NCBI GenBank assembly: GCA_000934455.1
Contig: KN883718.1
Location: 14,307-37,709 of the forward strand
Direction: 5' to 3'
From: Apostichopus parvimensis
Lineage: Eukaryota > Echinodermata > Holothuroidea > Aspidochirotida > Stichopodidae
Length of the DNA: 23,403 nucleotides
Below the pieces are notes generated by a model. It was not told the origin of the DNA. It saw only the letters and a list, made by a program, of their open reading frames with translations, and made no database searches. A program made the position numbers and the translations under genes. Below are positions 1 through 10,140 of this stretch, piece by piece. Positions within the stretch are counted from its first letter, which is position 1, and the number at the start of each line of letters is the position of its first letter.

Positions 1-2950
1 AATGACCCAATCACCTCTAGCCTCAACCGTAGAAGACGTTTGGAGACTGGTCTTTGATTATGACTGTAAATGCATTGTAATGTTGAACACCATAGATGAT
101 TCTGATGAGGTAGGTGTCTAATAAGAAGCATGTTTTGCACAGCTAAGTGTTTGAAGCTTGCAGAACATTTGAGTGTTAATCAAGAAATGCATTAACACCA
201 ATACCACCTGACTTACAATAACTTAAACAGCATATGCAGAGAATAATTTATAATATATTGATAAAATAATAATTGATAAATTTCATCTTGCTACACACAA
301 GCTCATATGAATTACATTTATTTAAATACAAGAGCTTACATGCTCAATACTTAAACCACAAAGAATATACACAAACGTTTGTCTTCCTAACTGAAAAAAA
401 CTTTTTTGTCCTGCATGTGTGAGGTCTGCTGATTGCATTTTTGGAAACACTAACTTACAATAATTTTTTAAGTTGTAACAGCCTCATTTGATATGTCCTA
501 CAACTTACTTGATGTTTAAGGGATAGTGTCCGAGAAAGACAAAGAGGGGAAGAAACCTTTGGCAAAACAACTTTGGTCTCCAATCTTCCAAAGTAACATA
601 GTAGACAATTCAAAACATTTCTGCTCTTCCAAACTCAGTTTACAATTTCCTAGTCATTCTTGACATTTAAATCCTTGAGTGGTTGATTTATTTAACAAAG
701 TAGTAGGGTTTGTGCTACATTGAAGATTGTTGTGTCTTTTGGAAGTATTTGTAAAGGACCGATATCATAGGACATAGTTACTATTCAACACAAAGAGTAC
801 TCACTTGACTTGGCTTTAAGGATGTTGTGAAGAACAATGAGAACCATACCTTAATCAGATAATGTCGTAGTTTTATTGAAAACATCTAAAAATGAAATGA
901 ATAATATTACAAATTTATAGTAAGTCATAATGATGGGGTGACACTACATGCTTTGTGAGAGGAGCATTTCCTGGTGGAGCTGTGTTTTTTATTAGTATTG
1001 CTCTTTCCTTTATATTAAATGAGTAGTTTAATAACTTCTCTCCTTTCTATTTTACAGTCTCTAACTGTTTATTGGCCTAATGGCAACAATGCAGTCGCTT
1101 CTAATGGTCTGATGACTGTGATCTGTAAGAAGATTGAAGAAAGTGATGTGTTCACCAGGAGACAGTTTGAAGTCAAACATAAAAGATCTCAGGTATATAA
1201 CTCGTTAGGATAATAGTTATGTGCTATTGTTGTGTGTCAGTATCATGGTATCATTTGCGTATTTTGTAGCCAAAGAATACTTTCACATAAAATTCTCTAT
1301 TTATTACGACTCATTCATATAATAAGCAGTACTACGTGATGGGTGTGCATGTCTGTGTTCAGCAGTTTGATTTCTGCCCACTGTTTATAGGAACCAACTG
1401 TAAGAGAAACGTTTTCATTACTCTGAACAACTAAATGAAAAATTTGAAATTAATTAAACTTGGTCCTCCAAATTTGGTCATTATTTTCAAATCAGTTTTC
1501 TATGGTTGATTTTATACTTATTTCTTTTACATTTCTATGTGTGGGAATAGGCTAATACCTTTAACTATATATTTTTGTAGGAGTATTCTCATTGCAGATA
1601 AATAAACCCATTGCAATAAAATATAATATCTCGCTTAAATTTAGCAAACTTTTAAAAAACAAATTAAGCACACATCTTCTCACATTAATTTCACACATTT
1701 ACATTTAATTGAAAGTGCATACCCTTATGTTTAATGTTTCAGAAATCCCTTATGGTGGATCATTTCTCCTTCCATGGATGGTCTGGAAATAAACCTGATG
1801 TTCATAAACTCAGAGAATTCATCAAGTACACCAGAACTAAAGGCACTGGTCCAGCTTTAGTTCATTGCATGTATGTATCATTGTCCATTAAACTGAATCA
1901 TTGTAAACCATCAGAGAATTTATCAAATACATCAGAACTAAAGGCCCCAGTCTGGTTTGAGTACATCGCATTTATATATCATAGACTGTTAAACCGAATC
2001 TTTGTAAACACTCAGAGAATTCATCAAGTATATCAGAACTAAATGCTTTGGTCCAGCTGTGGTTCATAAACACATTATGGTGTTGATCTAATACACAAAT
2101 TATTCCATGATAATTGATCAACTGTCTGTCTTTCCCTTCTCTTCTCTCAGTAATGGAGTTGGTTTGAGTGCTGTCTATGTCACAGTAATCTCTGAACTAG
2201 AGAGGATTGATAAGGAGGGCACTGTTGATGTATTTCAGACTTTGAATAAACTACGGAAGCAATGTCCTAAGGCAGTCCAGACACAGGTTTGTATAAGATG
2301 ATGATTGATTGTCACTTAACTGAATCTACCTACTGACATATGACATTTATGCTACTGTTAAACCTGCTGTGAAGGAGGGTGGGGGATTAGTGAATTAAAC
2401 TTATCTGTATTGTAGAAACAGATTACCTTAAACTGTACCTTTGCTAGATTAGGTATATATTGGTGTACTTCTGTCATAAATGTATGTAACATATTTATAG
2501 ATACATACCTATCTCATTACATGTGACATAGTTTGTGACAATGTTAAGGTATATTGATGTACTCTATTATATAAATGTGACATGTTTTATATGAATATAT
2601 GTATCTCCATAAGTATGACAATCTTCACGTTATTGATTGGTTGGGCTAAATGTGACCATGATCACTCTAAGTGATATACCCCTGACTAGGACATGATAAT
2701 GAAAATCATTAATGGTATTGATTTGACTGATTCGTTTGTAGCTAAGGTTGAAAATGAGTTCACATCATGAGGTCAATACAGAACTTAGAGTAAATGTGGC
2801 TGTGTAGGCATATTGTTGCATTCCACCTTAAGTAGATGTTTATCTGTAAGTTGTCCATTTTCCTTTCATTCCCAGGATGAATACCTTCTGTGTTATGAGC
2901 ATCTTAGAGATCATCTTAACAACCCAGATGAATATTCAGTTGTCTTCTAA
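1..2950 (+). CDS. Receptor-type protein tyrosine phosphatase, C-terminal exons (degenerate D2 domain), 5' truncated by window
   Basis: Five coding exons at 1-109, 1058-1192, 1743-1870, 2151-2286 and 2876-2950 join in phase into 193 residues and end at TAA 2948-2950. Every internal junction is GT/AG. Exon 1 carries the family block [20 protein letters not shown], exon 2 the YWP strand, exon 3 the WPD-loop region, exons 3-4 the P-loop, and exon 5 the C-terminal helix ([14 protein letters not shown]). In active enzymes the loop reads WPD and the P-loop HCxxGxGR. Here the loop is WSG (codons 1779-1787) and the P-loop is HCINGVGLS. The nucleophilic Cys is kept (1866-1868), but the Arg position is Leu (2164-2166). 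This fits the membrane-distal D2 pseudophosphatase domain of a tandem-domain receptor, whose known role in the family is regulatory or scaffolding. The ectodomain, membrane span and D1 domain would lie upstream of the window. The subfamily cannot be assigned. Exon boundaries are read by eye but are mutually consistent in phase (0, 0, 2, 0). Confidence 0.9.
1806..2066 (+). repeat. 101-bp tandem repeat spanning an exon 3' end and the next intron
   Basis: The word CAGAGAATT recurs at 1811, 1912 and 2013, exactly 101 bp apart, followed each time by ATCAAxTAxAyCAGAACTAAA and a decayed GGTCCAGCT segment. Copy 1 is the last ~65 bp of the third phosphatase exon plus its splice donor (GT at 1871) and ~35 bp of intron. 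Copies 2 and 3 lie in the intron and are diverged; copy 3 stops near 2066. In copy 2 the donor GT has become TT, and in copy 3 the region is unrecognisable, so only the first donor is usable. Because 101 is not a multiple of 3, each copy is read in a different frame. Confidence 0.85.
2451..2635 (+). repeat. Degenerate ~96-bp tandem duplication in the last intron
   Basis: AGGTATATATTGGTGTACTT at 2451 is echoed by AGGTATATTGATGTACT at 2547. Both are followed by ATAAATGT, an ACAT-rich stretch and a GTATCT/CTATCT word. The two units (2451-2546 and 2547 to about 2635) are clearly related but diverged by indels. The repeat lies wholly in the intron between the last two phosphatase exons. Confidence 0.5.
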
Positions 2951-4592
2951 GATGGAGCTGGATTAAATGAAGACTCTATGGACTATATTACAAGATAAGA
3001 TCAGTTGTGACCATTATTTCATGCATTGAAATGCTATGTAGCTGTATATCCAGGAAAATAATTCATTGACTATTCCATAACAGGAATATTTTATTTCTTA
3101 TAAAACTAAATTTATTCATTTGTGGATTCTAAGATGTTTTTAAGATTAGGAGTCAATTGTCAGTATCCAAATAGGAACCATCGGAATAACTCGGTATCTT
3201 TACAAAGTTTTCATTAAAAATGAAAAATTCAAATTTATTTTGGTGAATGATATCATGAATGTGTTCCTACTTTTTATATAATTTTAGGGCAATAGATTTT
3301 TGTAGATGGATTTATTTAAGATGTTTTATGAGAAGTTGTTAAATCTCCAATTTATGGCCTTGCAAACATGGTTTGTAAAAGTAGAACTCATGTAAATATG
3401 ATTGCCAAATTTTTTTCTGGGAAGACAGTTGTTCAAATGACTGATGTAAGCTACATTTATGAGGAATGGTTTAGTATTTGTATAATTTAAGCACAAGTTA
3501 AAGGGTGTTGTAGCATTCCCTGAAGCTAATTGTATTTCTTTATATGTTGATAATCATGAGGACTGCACATTCTTCACATTCAATAGAAATTTATCAATAC
3601 TCAAGATTCAAGTTTGACAATATTGTGTTGAAAAAAACATTTAAGGGTGTTAGTGCTGCCTCATGTTAATTAAATCTTTTTTAGAACAGGTCAAAGCTGT
3701 CCTTTCTTCATTCCAAAAAGCAGAGACATGGCTGTAACTCAATTGAAACATGATTACAAAGTCTGGATTCCCCTGTCATAAGGGATAGTCATTAACAATT
3801 ACTCCCAATATGAAGAAGATATAGAAATTCAAGAAATGGTAACTCAAATCCAACTGCAATATACAGTTTGTGCCTTCTTAATACTGCAAAGACACACAAT
3901 GGTCTATTCAGGAACTCTGCTCTATGTCTTGGAATATTTAGGAGGAAATGTTAAGCATGCCAAAAACTTTGGGTTAATACTAATGACATGTTATTAAAGG
4001 CTGTGTTAGAAACACAACTTATATAAAATATCCTGGTTGGGAGTATGCTTACAAAGAAGGATTGGAAATGACAAAAGGGCAACCAAAATGGAGGAATGCT
4101 AAAAGTGATCTTCCCAATCATGAATACAGACGTGACTATTAGTGTTTAATTATACTTGTTCAGTGGAATTTTAAACTCTACTAGCCATGGTGTGATTGTG
4201 ACAGGCTCTGCTGTAATCTTGATATAGAGAGGAGGCTCATAGAGGGGCTACAGCATGGACGATTCTTAGCATTCTTGATAAAACTACAAGATCAGTCAGA
4301 GAGAAAAAAGTAATGAAGTAAACATACTGCAAGAGATCAACTGCTTTCACCAATTATTTAGACCAACAGGAGAATGATCCATAACAAACCAAACTAAAAG
4401 ACTTCCGAAGCTTCAGGATGTAAATAAATTTATGTACAGAAATCATTTCTATTGTGAGTCAACTATAACACCTAACAAGACCCTACTGGTAAATATAAAA
4501 TCATTAGCAGTAATGTTAAGTGAGGAATTAATTCACAATTTTACAGCCTCAGATATTTTATGTAAATGAAGAGATTTTAACTACACAAAGTA
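2951..4592 (+). other. 3' UTR and downstream flank of the phosphatase gene
   Basis: There is no open frame of note. No AATAAA follows closely on the stop codon. ATTAAA occurs at 3213-3218 and 3669-3674, and an AATAAA at 4423-4428, so the polyadenylation site cannot be fixed. The segment 4048-4145 (GATTGGAAATGAC, then CCCAATCATGAATACAGACG, then TGACTATT) is a diverged relative of part of the ~1-kb unit duplicated immediately downstream (compare 5180-5272), so that repeat has an older, third, partial copy here. Confidence 0.5.
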
Positions 4593-5657
4593 TCCATCAT
4601 TACAAGAGTAAGTAGCATCATCAGCATACAGCAATACTTTATTCCTTTACTTTAATAACAAAACCATGTACCCTGGTTCAGCTGATGTAAATAGCCAGAT
4701 ATACACAGAGTAATATTACAAGGTTTCAGGTTTTTCCTATTATCAGTTATTGTTAATTTTACAACTTCTTGGTTTTATTACTATTATGTTCTTATTGAAC
4801 AGTGCTTTTACATATATATCTTAAGTTTTACTGTAATTAATGCTAGAAGAATTGTAGGGAGGCAGGTTTGAGGGTTTTTTTTCCCCTATAAACTTTAATT
4901 TCACTTTTACACTTCTTATGTGTTTACTATTTTCATATTTAACAGTAAATTGACAAATTGATTGATGTGATGAAGGGGTACTTGAGTGGTTTAACATTAT
5001 ATCTTCATGTTTACTGTAAGTTGTTAAAGAATGCTAGTAGACGGGGGAAAGGGGGAGGGGGATAGGGCAAGGCAGTATTATCAGTTCATAACAACCAATA
5101 ATAGGTTCAAAAGCTATTGTGTGTGTAATCATTTGATAATAACTTTCCATAGAATGTATGTTGTGCATTAAAAATGTGTGATTGGAGGAAGTGAAAATGA
5201 AATTATGGTTACCAAGCTTCAAGCCAAAACTTTAAATTTTTCATCCCAATTATGAACACGGAAGTGACTATTGAACAGTGTGCAAATTGTTGCCATGAGG
5301 GCTATTGGAGAGTTCGAATGTTAAATCTTAAATTACTGTCTGTTGTTAAGGAATGCTACTAGAGGGGATGGGAGGTGAAGAGGGGGTGTAGTATCAGTTC
5401 ATCACAGAAAATTAATAGCTAGAACAGTTGTTTGAGTATATGTAATCTGCTGATAATAACTTTCTATAGACTATCATTTTGTGCATTATGCACATTCAAA
5501 ATATGTCCGACGTACGCATTAGCATTGATACAAACGTTATTTTACTACTATTTACTCCGATTTGAGCACAAGCAAAGTCAACTGGATATCCCCATGGTTG
5601 CATCTGGTTTCTTTACAGAATGTCTGTGTTAGTTTTGTTCTTTCAACTTTCGTTTTA
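4593..5657 (+). repeat. Tandem ~1-kb duplication, copy 1
   Basis: This unit begins TCCATCATTACAAGAGTAAG and ends CTTTCAACTTTCGTTTTA. It is repeated directly downstream with no spacer. It includes an internal, more diverged duplication: about 5015-5180 (TGTAAGTTGTTAAAGAATGC, GTATTATCAGTTCATAAC, TTGTGCATTA) resembles about 5335-5500. No protein-coding or transposase-like frame is evident, and the short open frames within it do not survive in copy 2. Confidence 0.9.
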
Positions 5658-6607
5658 TCCATCATCACAAGAGTAAGTAGCACCATCAGCATACAGCAAT
5701 ACTTTATTCCTTTCACTTCAATAACAAGACCATGTACCCTGGTTCAGCTGATGTAAATAGCCAGATATACACAGAGATTATTACAAGGTTTCAGGTTTTT
5801 CCTATTATCAGTTATTGTTAATTTTACAACTTCTTGGTTTTATTACTATTATGTTCTTAGTGAACAGTGCTTTTACATATATGTCTTAATTTTTACTGTA
5901 ATTAATGCTAGAATAATTGTAGAGAGGCAGGTTTGAGGTTTCTCTCCTATAAACTTTAATTTCACTTTGACACTTCTTATGTGTTTACTATTTTCATATT
6001 AAACAGTGCATTACAAATTGATTGATGTGATGAAGTGGTACTTCAAAAGCTATTGTGTGTAATCATTGGATAATAACTTTCCATATAATGCATGAATCCA
6101 TAGAATGTATGTTGTGCATTAAAAATGTGTGATTGGAGGAAGTGAAAATGAAAATATGGTTACCAAGCTTCAAGCCAAAACTTTAAATTGATCATCCCAA
6201 TCATGAACACGGAAGTAACTATTGAACAGTGTGCAAGGTGTTGTGATGAGGGCTATTGGAGAGTTTGAACGTTAAATCTTAATTTACTGTCTGTTGTTAA
6301 TAAATGCTACTAGAGGGGATGGGATGTGGAGAGGGGGTGTAGTATCAGTTCATCACAGAAATTTCATAGCTAGAACAGTTGTTTGAGTATATGTAATCTT
6401 CTGATAATAACTTTCCATAGACTTTATCATTTTGTGCATTATGCACATTTAATATATGTCTGACATACGTGTTAGCATTTATACAAACGTTATTTGACTA
6501 CTTACTCAGATTTGAATACAAGCAAAGTAAACTGGATATCTCCATTGTTTCACCTAGTTTCTTTACAGATTGTCTGTGTTAGTTTTGTTCTTTCAACTTT
6601 CGTTTTA
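5658..6607 (+). repeat. Tandem ~1-kb duplication, copy 2 (with internal deletion)
   Basis: Starts TCCATCATCACAAGAGTAAG at 5658 and ends TTTCAACTTTCGTTTTA at 6607. It is about 115 bp shorter than copy 1, mainly because the counterpart of roughly 4985-5107 is missing, including the purine-rich ACGGGGGAAAGGGGGAGGGG stretch. A small extra insertion carries a duplicated TGCATGAATCCATAGAATG near 6090. By eye the copies are more than 90% alike over long stretches, so the duplication is fairly recent compared with other repeats here. Confidence 0.9.
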
Positions 6608-6670
6608 CGATGAAACAATGTTCAATTAGTCATGATACTGAGTGATAAATTACTCAGCAATTTAGCAACA

Positions 6671-6766
6671 ATGTTCAACAGTAATGGAGTTTACAGCTCT
6701 ACACCCAAGGAAAAGTCTCCAGCTAGTCCAAAACTGCAAGCTATAGTTTCGTCTGCTCAGGAAAAT
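6671..6766 (+). CDS. Candidate first coding exon, unidentified protein
   Basis: An ATG at 6671 opens a 32-codon frame, MFNSNGVYSSTPKEKSPASP followed by KLQAIVSSAQEN, which runs exactly into a consensus donor, AAT|GTAAGA (GT at 6767). The composition (Ser/Pro/Lys-rich, then a short amphipathic stretch) looks like the disordered N-terminus of a cytosolic protein. There is no signal peptide. It begins 63 bp after the tandem duplication. I do not recognise the family and found no matching downstream exon, so this could be an orphaned exon or chance. No TATA box or initiator is obvious upstream. Confidence 0.35.
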
Positions 6767-8302
6767 GTAAGACTAACAACGTTATAGCTGTTATAACAGC
6801 AGAGCTGATGAAATTACAAGATAACCAGCTGTTCCTTTCAACAACAACGAAAATGTGCCAAATACCTATGACACATCAACACAGATTTTTCCTTCCTTGC
6901 TGATAAAACCAGAACAGCGGTGGTTTATTATTGTTACTCGTTGATAACTTAACTTTTACCATTTTGAGCAAAATATATTACTTCATTAAACGGCACGAAA
7001 CGGCACTATATTCAATATTCTAGTGAATCGGTTTGGAGTTATTACAGAGAGCCAGCAGGGCAGTGATTTCGGACACATTCTCAATGAGCATATTTAACGT
7101 AACATTGCTATTTTCAAGTTACGACCATGGCAGCAAGGTGACTTTCCATCTAATCTTTAAGATGGAAGTTATCGTGTTTATCACAGTTTTTAAACGTTGG
7201 CGGCGTCATTGTTGACGTTTCACTTCCACAAACAGCAAGAACCCACTTACTAGTGACCGTATACGCGGTAAACCGCATATAAATTTACTGAACGTAATTG
7301 GAGTTATCAAGCTTCAATGTATTCAGACGTTCACCTGCATTTGACCTAAATCCTTGACTTCTGCATGAAACAATAGGATTCTAACTTAATGGGATCAACA
7401 AAGTAACCATGTTTATGAATTCCACTGGACATTACTTTGGGAGTCATATTCTTTGGAACTACATACCATTTAAGGGTGATGTTTAGACAAGCATTACTTT
7501 TGAATTTATCGTGTTTACAACGCGTTTACCTTCAACCTCCGTCAATTTTACACGGTTAATGTCCTGAATTACAAAAGGGGATCTATATAGCCTACCACAC
7601 ATAAAGCACAATATAGGTGAATATATTGAGTTACATTGTTTACGAACATCTGTCATCATGACTGTCTATCAATTTATGATGATGGGACATCCAAAAGAGT
7701 TACTACTAAACAAAACAATGCAAATCAACTTTCGAAGATTAAGAATCACAAATCAGCGCTTCCGAATCCCTGCGAGCTATTCAAATATAGGCTATATATA
7801 TAATATCATACAAGTTACACATATAAGCGATATGGAGATATAGCTCATGTAGAGTTGTTAAGTCTGATAAAATACGCCACTCTTATTGACAGCCAGTAGT
7901 ATGTCCCTCTTATCTACGTATGGATTAGTTTAGCGATGAAAATATAACAAATCAACTTAGATGTTTACGCATCTTACGTAGGTGGAGTAGCTATCTCGTT
8001 ATTCTTAGAGACAATGTGCTGGAATGTGTCTATGAAACTAATGCAATATTGGTGGGCCATTCTTGCAAGATTGACACTTAAATTGATCTCCGGGAGGGGT
8101 AGATTATTTTCAGTGTTTCGGTTTATCTTTTAACCAAATACTCTGGTAAAGTAAAATATTGCAAAATCGGTTGTTGGAAGTAATTGTATGAATGAACACT
8201 TTGTTGAAATCTAAAAGTTGTCAAGAAATAATGAAATGAATTATATCTTAGTATTAACCATGTAGTGATTATATCGAATTGTTTACTAGGGATCTTGTGT
8301 TA
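6767..8302. other. Non-coding stretch, no gene recognised
   Basis: Open frames here are about 60 codons, lack family motifs and are compatible with chance. A near-perfect inverted repeat, TATACGCGGT/ACCGCATATA, sits around 7260-7281 and runs into ATATAAAT. CpG dinucleotides are somewhat commoner between 7000 and 7600 than in the surrounding DNA. If the exon at 6671-6766 is real, this would be its first intron. Confidence 0.4.
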
Positions 8303-8440
8303 CCAGGAGCGTATCCAGGAGTTTCTATCCCGGGGGCGCGAATTACTATCTAAGCGGAGCGCCACCATCGGTTGGCGCGCAGCGTACAAGAAAATTTCTT
8401 GTTTTGATACCCCCCAGATCACCGGAAATTGCACTTCTCG
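8303..8440 (+). mobile_element. End of a non-autonomous hAT-like DNA transposon
   Basis: Starts CCAGGAGCGTATCCAGGAG, followed by a CCCGGGGGCGCG block. The stretch ACTATCTAAGCGGAGCGCC (8345-8363) and the following GGTTGGCGCG, AGCGTACA and ATCxCCGGAAAT words match, in the same order, the inverted copy at about 14660-14815. That copy is a complete element with an 8-bp target duplication, so this one is assigned to the same family. The far end and a target duplication were not found here. Homology fades after about 8440, so this is probably a truncated or recombined copy. Confidence 0.65.
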
Positions 8441-8945
8441 GGCTTGAAAATGACCAACCAGATGTACACTTTTGCCTGAGAACCAAGTATTTCCCAACAG
8501 TTTTTTCCCCATCCATAACCTTTTTGAAGAAAGTCACCAGTCACACATCATGTTCGACCTCATCGCATGTCCTGTGGATCATTGCTTTTGTAGGTGATTC
8601 TACGTTGCGGCCCGCAATACCCGACAGGCCCACTTTTGAAGGTTTTAAGCCCATTATTTGTTCAGATTTTGAAAATTCACGTTTCTCGTGACTAAACTCA
8701 CTTCAAAACATACCCATAATGTTGCGAAACTTTTCATCTGTGGACAACTAATATAGAAAAACCTCATTGAACCCCTAACAGACCGGTCACAATTGCACGA
8801 GTAGAGGGAAGTATGAAATTTTCGAAAATTCAGACAGAGTTAATTTATTGGTGTACAAATATTAAAACCTCTTATAACGGCTATTATAAAACTTCGTTGA
8901 AGGAAATACAAAAAATACCAGATATTTCCGACACTACACACATAG

Positions 8946-9431
8946 GCGTAGTAGGCGGAGGAGGAGGAGGGGGGGGGGTCTGCTGCCCCCCCCAACCAAA
9001 TATTTTTTTCAGAAAATTCGGGCAATATGCTGAGAATTTTTCGGGCACCTACTGAAAGAAAAATAAATTGCAATGATGTAGGGAAAGGAAATGAATAGAT
9101 TAAAAATGATCTACTTGGTAATTAAAATAAAGTTCTAAGCTTGGTCGACTAATTCGCCATTACTAATGTAAAAGAGAGTTATGACATAATTGGACCTCCA
9201 TGCTTTTTTCTCCATCTACATAAGACATTTCGTTGTTTACATGAGCATCCCGAGGTATACTGCGCAACTTTCACGGACCGTACGGTACACGATGGCATGC
9301 GATGTAAAAACCGATGCTTGCTTATATGATATTGACATTAACATCATGTTGAACGCGCGCGAATAATTTTTGTTATATTTTTCGGGCAAGTCGTTACAGC
9401 TCCCCAATCAAATTGGGCTCCTACGCCTTTG
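8946..9431. mobile_element. Short non-autonomous transposon with G8/C8 subterminal hairpin
   Basis: The ends read AGGCGTAGTAGG (from 8944) and, inverted, AGGCGTAGGAGCCC (9428 backwards), giving a short terminal inverted repeat, AGGCGTAG/CTACGCCT. The insert is flanked by a perfect 13-bp direct repeat, ACTACACACATAG, at 8933-8945 and 9432-9444. The right copy is set 3 bp outside the inverted repeat, so the exact edge is uncertain. Just inside the left end, eight Gs (8971-8978) and eight Cs (8986-8993) form a perfect hairpin around TCTGCTG. TTTTTCGGGCA occurs near 9037 and again near 9379. No coding capacity is visible, and the superfamily is not certain. Confidence 0.6.
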
Positions 9432-9530
9432 ACTACACACATAGACAGTTTTGAGGCTGTTCATCCTGGAACGCCATTTTCATGCTCACTGATATGATGT
9501 GATATCTGCTGTTTGCTTTACAAGTTCGAA

Positions 9531-9740
9531 CAGGCGTGTAGCGAGGAATTTGCCAAGGGAGGGGCTGGAAATGGCACTACCCACGCCTTGTAAGTTGCAT
9601 CTAAGCATTTTCTATTTTGAATTACTAGCGATATTAAAAAAAAATATGCTCAAGGGGGGGGGGGGCGGTCATCCCCTTCCCGAAATGCGTTATGTTCCCC
9701 GACGACTCGGTCGAGTTCGAGACCAGCCACAGTTGGTTTC
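9531..9740 (+). mobile_element. Transposon end of the GGCGTGTAGC...AATTTGCCAAGGGAGGGG family
   Basis: Starts CAGGCGTGTAGCGAGGAAT and continues TTGCCAAGGGAGGGGC. The same 36 bp occur inverted at 13012-13047. A G12 run (9654-9665) followed by CGGTCATCCCC lies further in. The right boundary is arbitrary because no inverted partner end or target duplication could be found, and no protein is encoded. Confidence 0.5.
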
Positions 9741-9788
9741 ATAGCACAATTGTTTAAGGCGTCTTACACAAACGGGTTATGATAGACC

Positions 9789-9822
9789 ATATATAGTATA
9801 TATATATATATATATATATAGA
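9789..9822. repeat. TA dinucleotide microsatellite
   Basis: An almost pure (TA)n tract interrupted once by AGTA near 9797. It lies between two transposon fragments. Confidence 0.9.
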
Positions 9823-9839
9823 TACATTAGTATAAAGAG

Positions 9840-9927
9840 AGGAAAAATGGAAACGTCAAAAATAAAGTTGTCGGTGTAGGGGTTGGGTGAGGCGCACGCC
9901 ACTTCCGAAATCCTCGATCCGTCACTG
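9840..9927 (-). mobile_element. hAT-like transposon end (CAGTGACGGATC type), inverted
   Basis: Read on the minus strand from 9927, it starts CAGTGACGGATCGAGGATTT and continues into a GGCG-rich stretch. This matches the widespread CAGTGGCGGATCCAGG terminal motif of hAT-type non-autonomous elements, and the complete element at 14444-14815 starts CAGTGGCRGAGC. The other end was not found, and 9840 is only where the recognisable part fades. Confidence 0.45.
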
Positions 9928-9969
9928 GCAACCCTGTGTATATAATAGGGATCAGCGCTGTAATGATGT

Positions 9970-10140
9970 CACTGTTCCTCTTTCTCTTCCCGGTGTCTAG
10001 GCGTTTTTCTTTTACTCCCTCCTTTTCTCCTTTTCTCCTTTTTCTCTCTTTCTTATTTTCCCTTCCTCCCTCTCCTCCTCCTCTTTTCCCCCTCTTTTTT
10101 CCCTTTTTCTTCTCTTTTTTCTCTCCTCTTTTTCTTATCC
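9970..10140. repeat. Long polypyrimidine tract
   Basis: About 170 bp almost entirely of C and T on the + strand (T/C runs such as TTTTCTCCTTTTCTCC and CCTCTCCTCCTCCTC), with few purines apart from the GGTGTCTAGG near 9991. It runs into G13 and then CGCGCGC at 10141-10160. Open frames on both strands through it are low-complexity artefacts. The tract may be the expanded internal part of the inverted transposon end adjoining it. Confidence 0.85.

Noticed and set aside
4205-4311. About 35-codon frame (DIERRLIEGLQHGRFLAFL...)
   Set aside because: No start or acceptor, short, and no second exon; insufficient to call a pseudogene.
9700-9735. GAGTTCGAGACCAGCC-like string resembling a pol III B box or the Alu/7SL promoter
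   Set aside because: No A box at the right distance, no cloverleaf fold, no poly-A tail or target duplication; the match is confined to the B-box core inside another transposon fragment.
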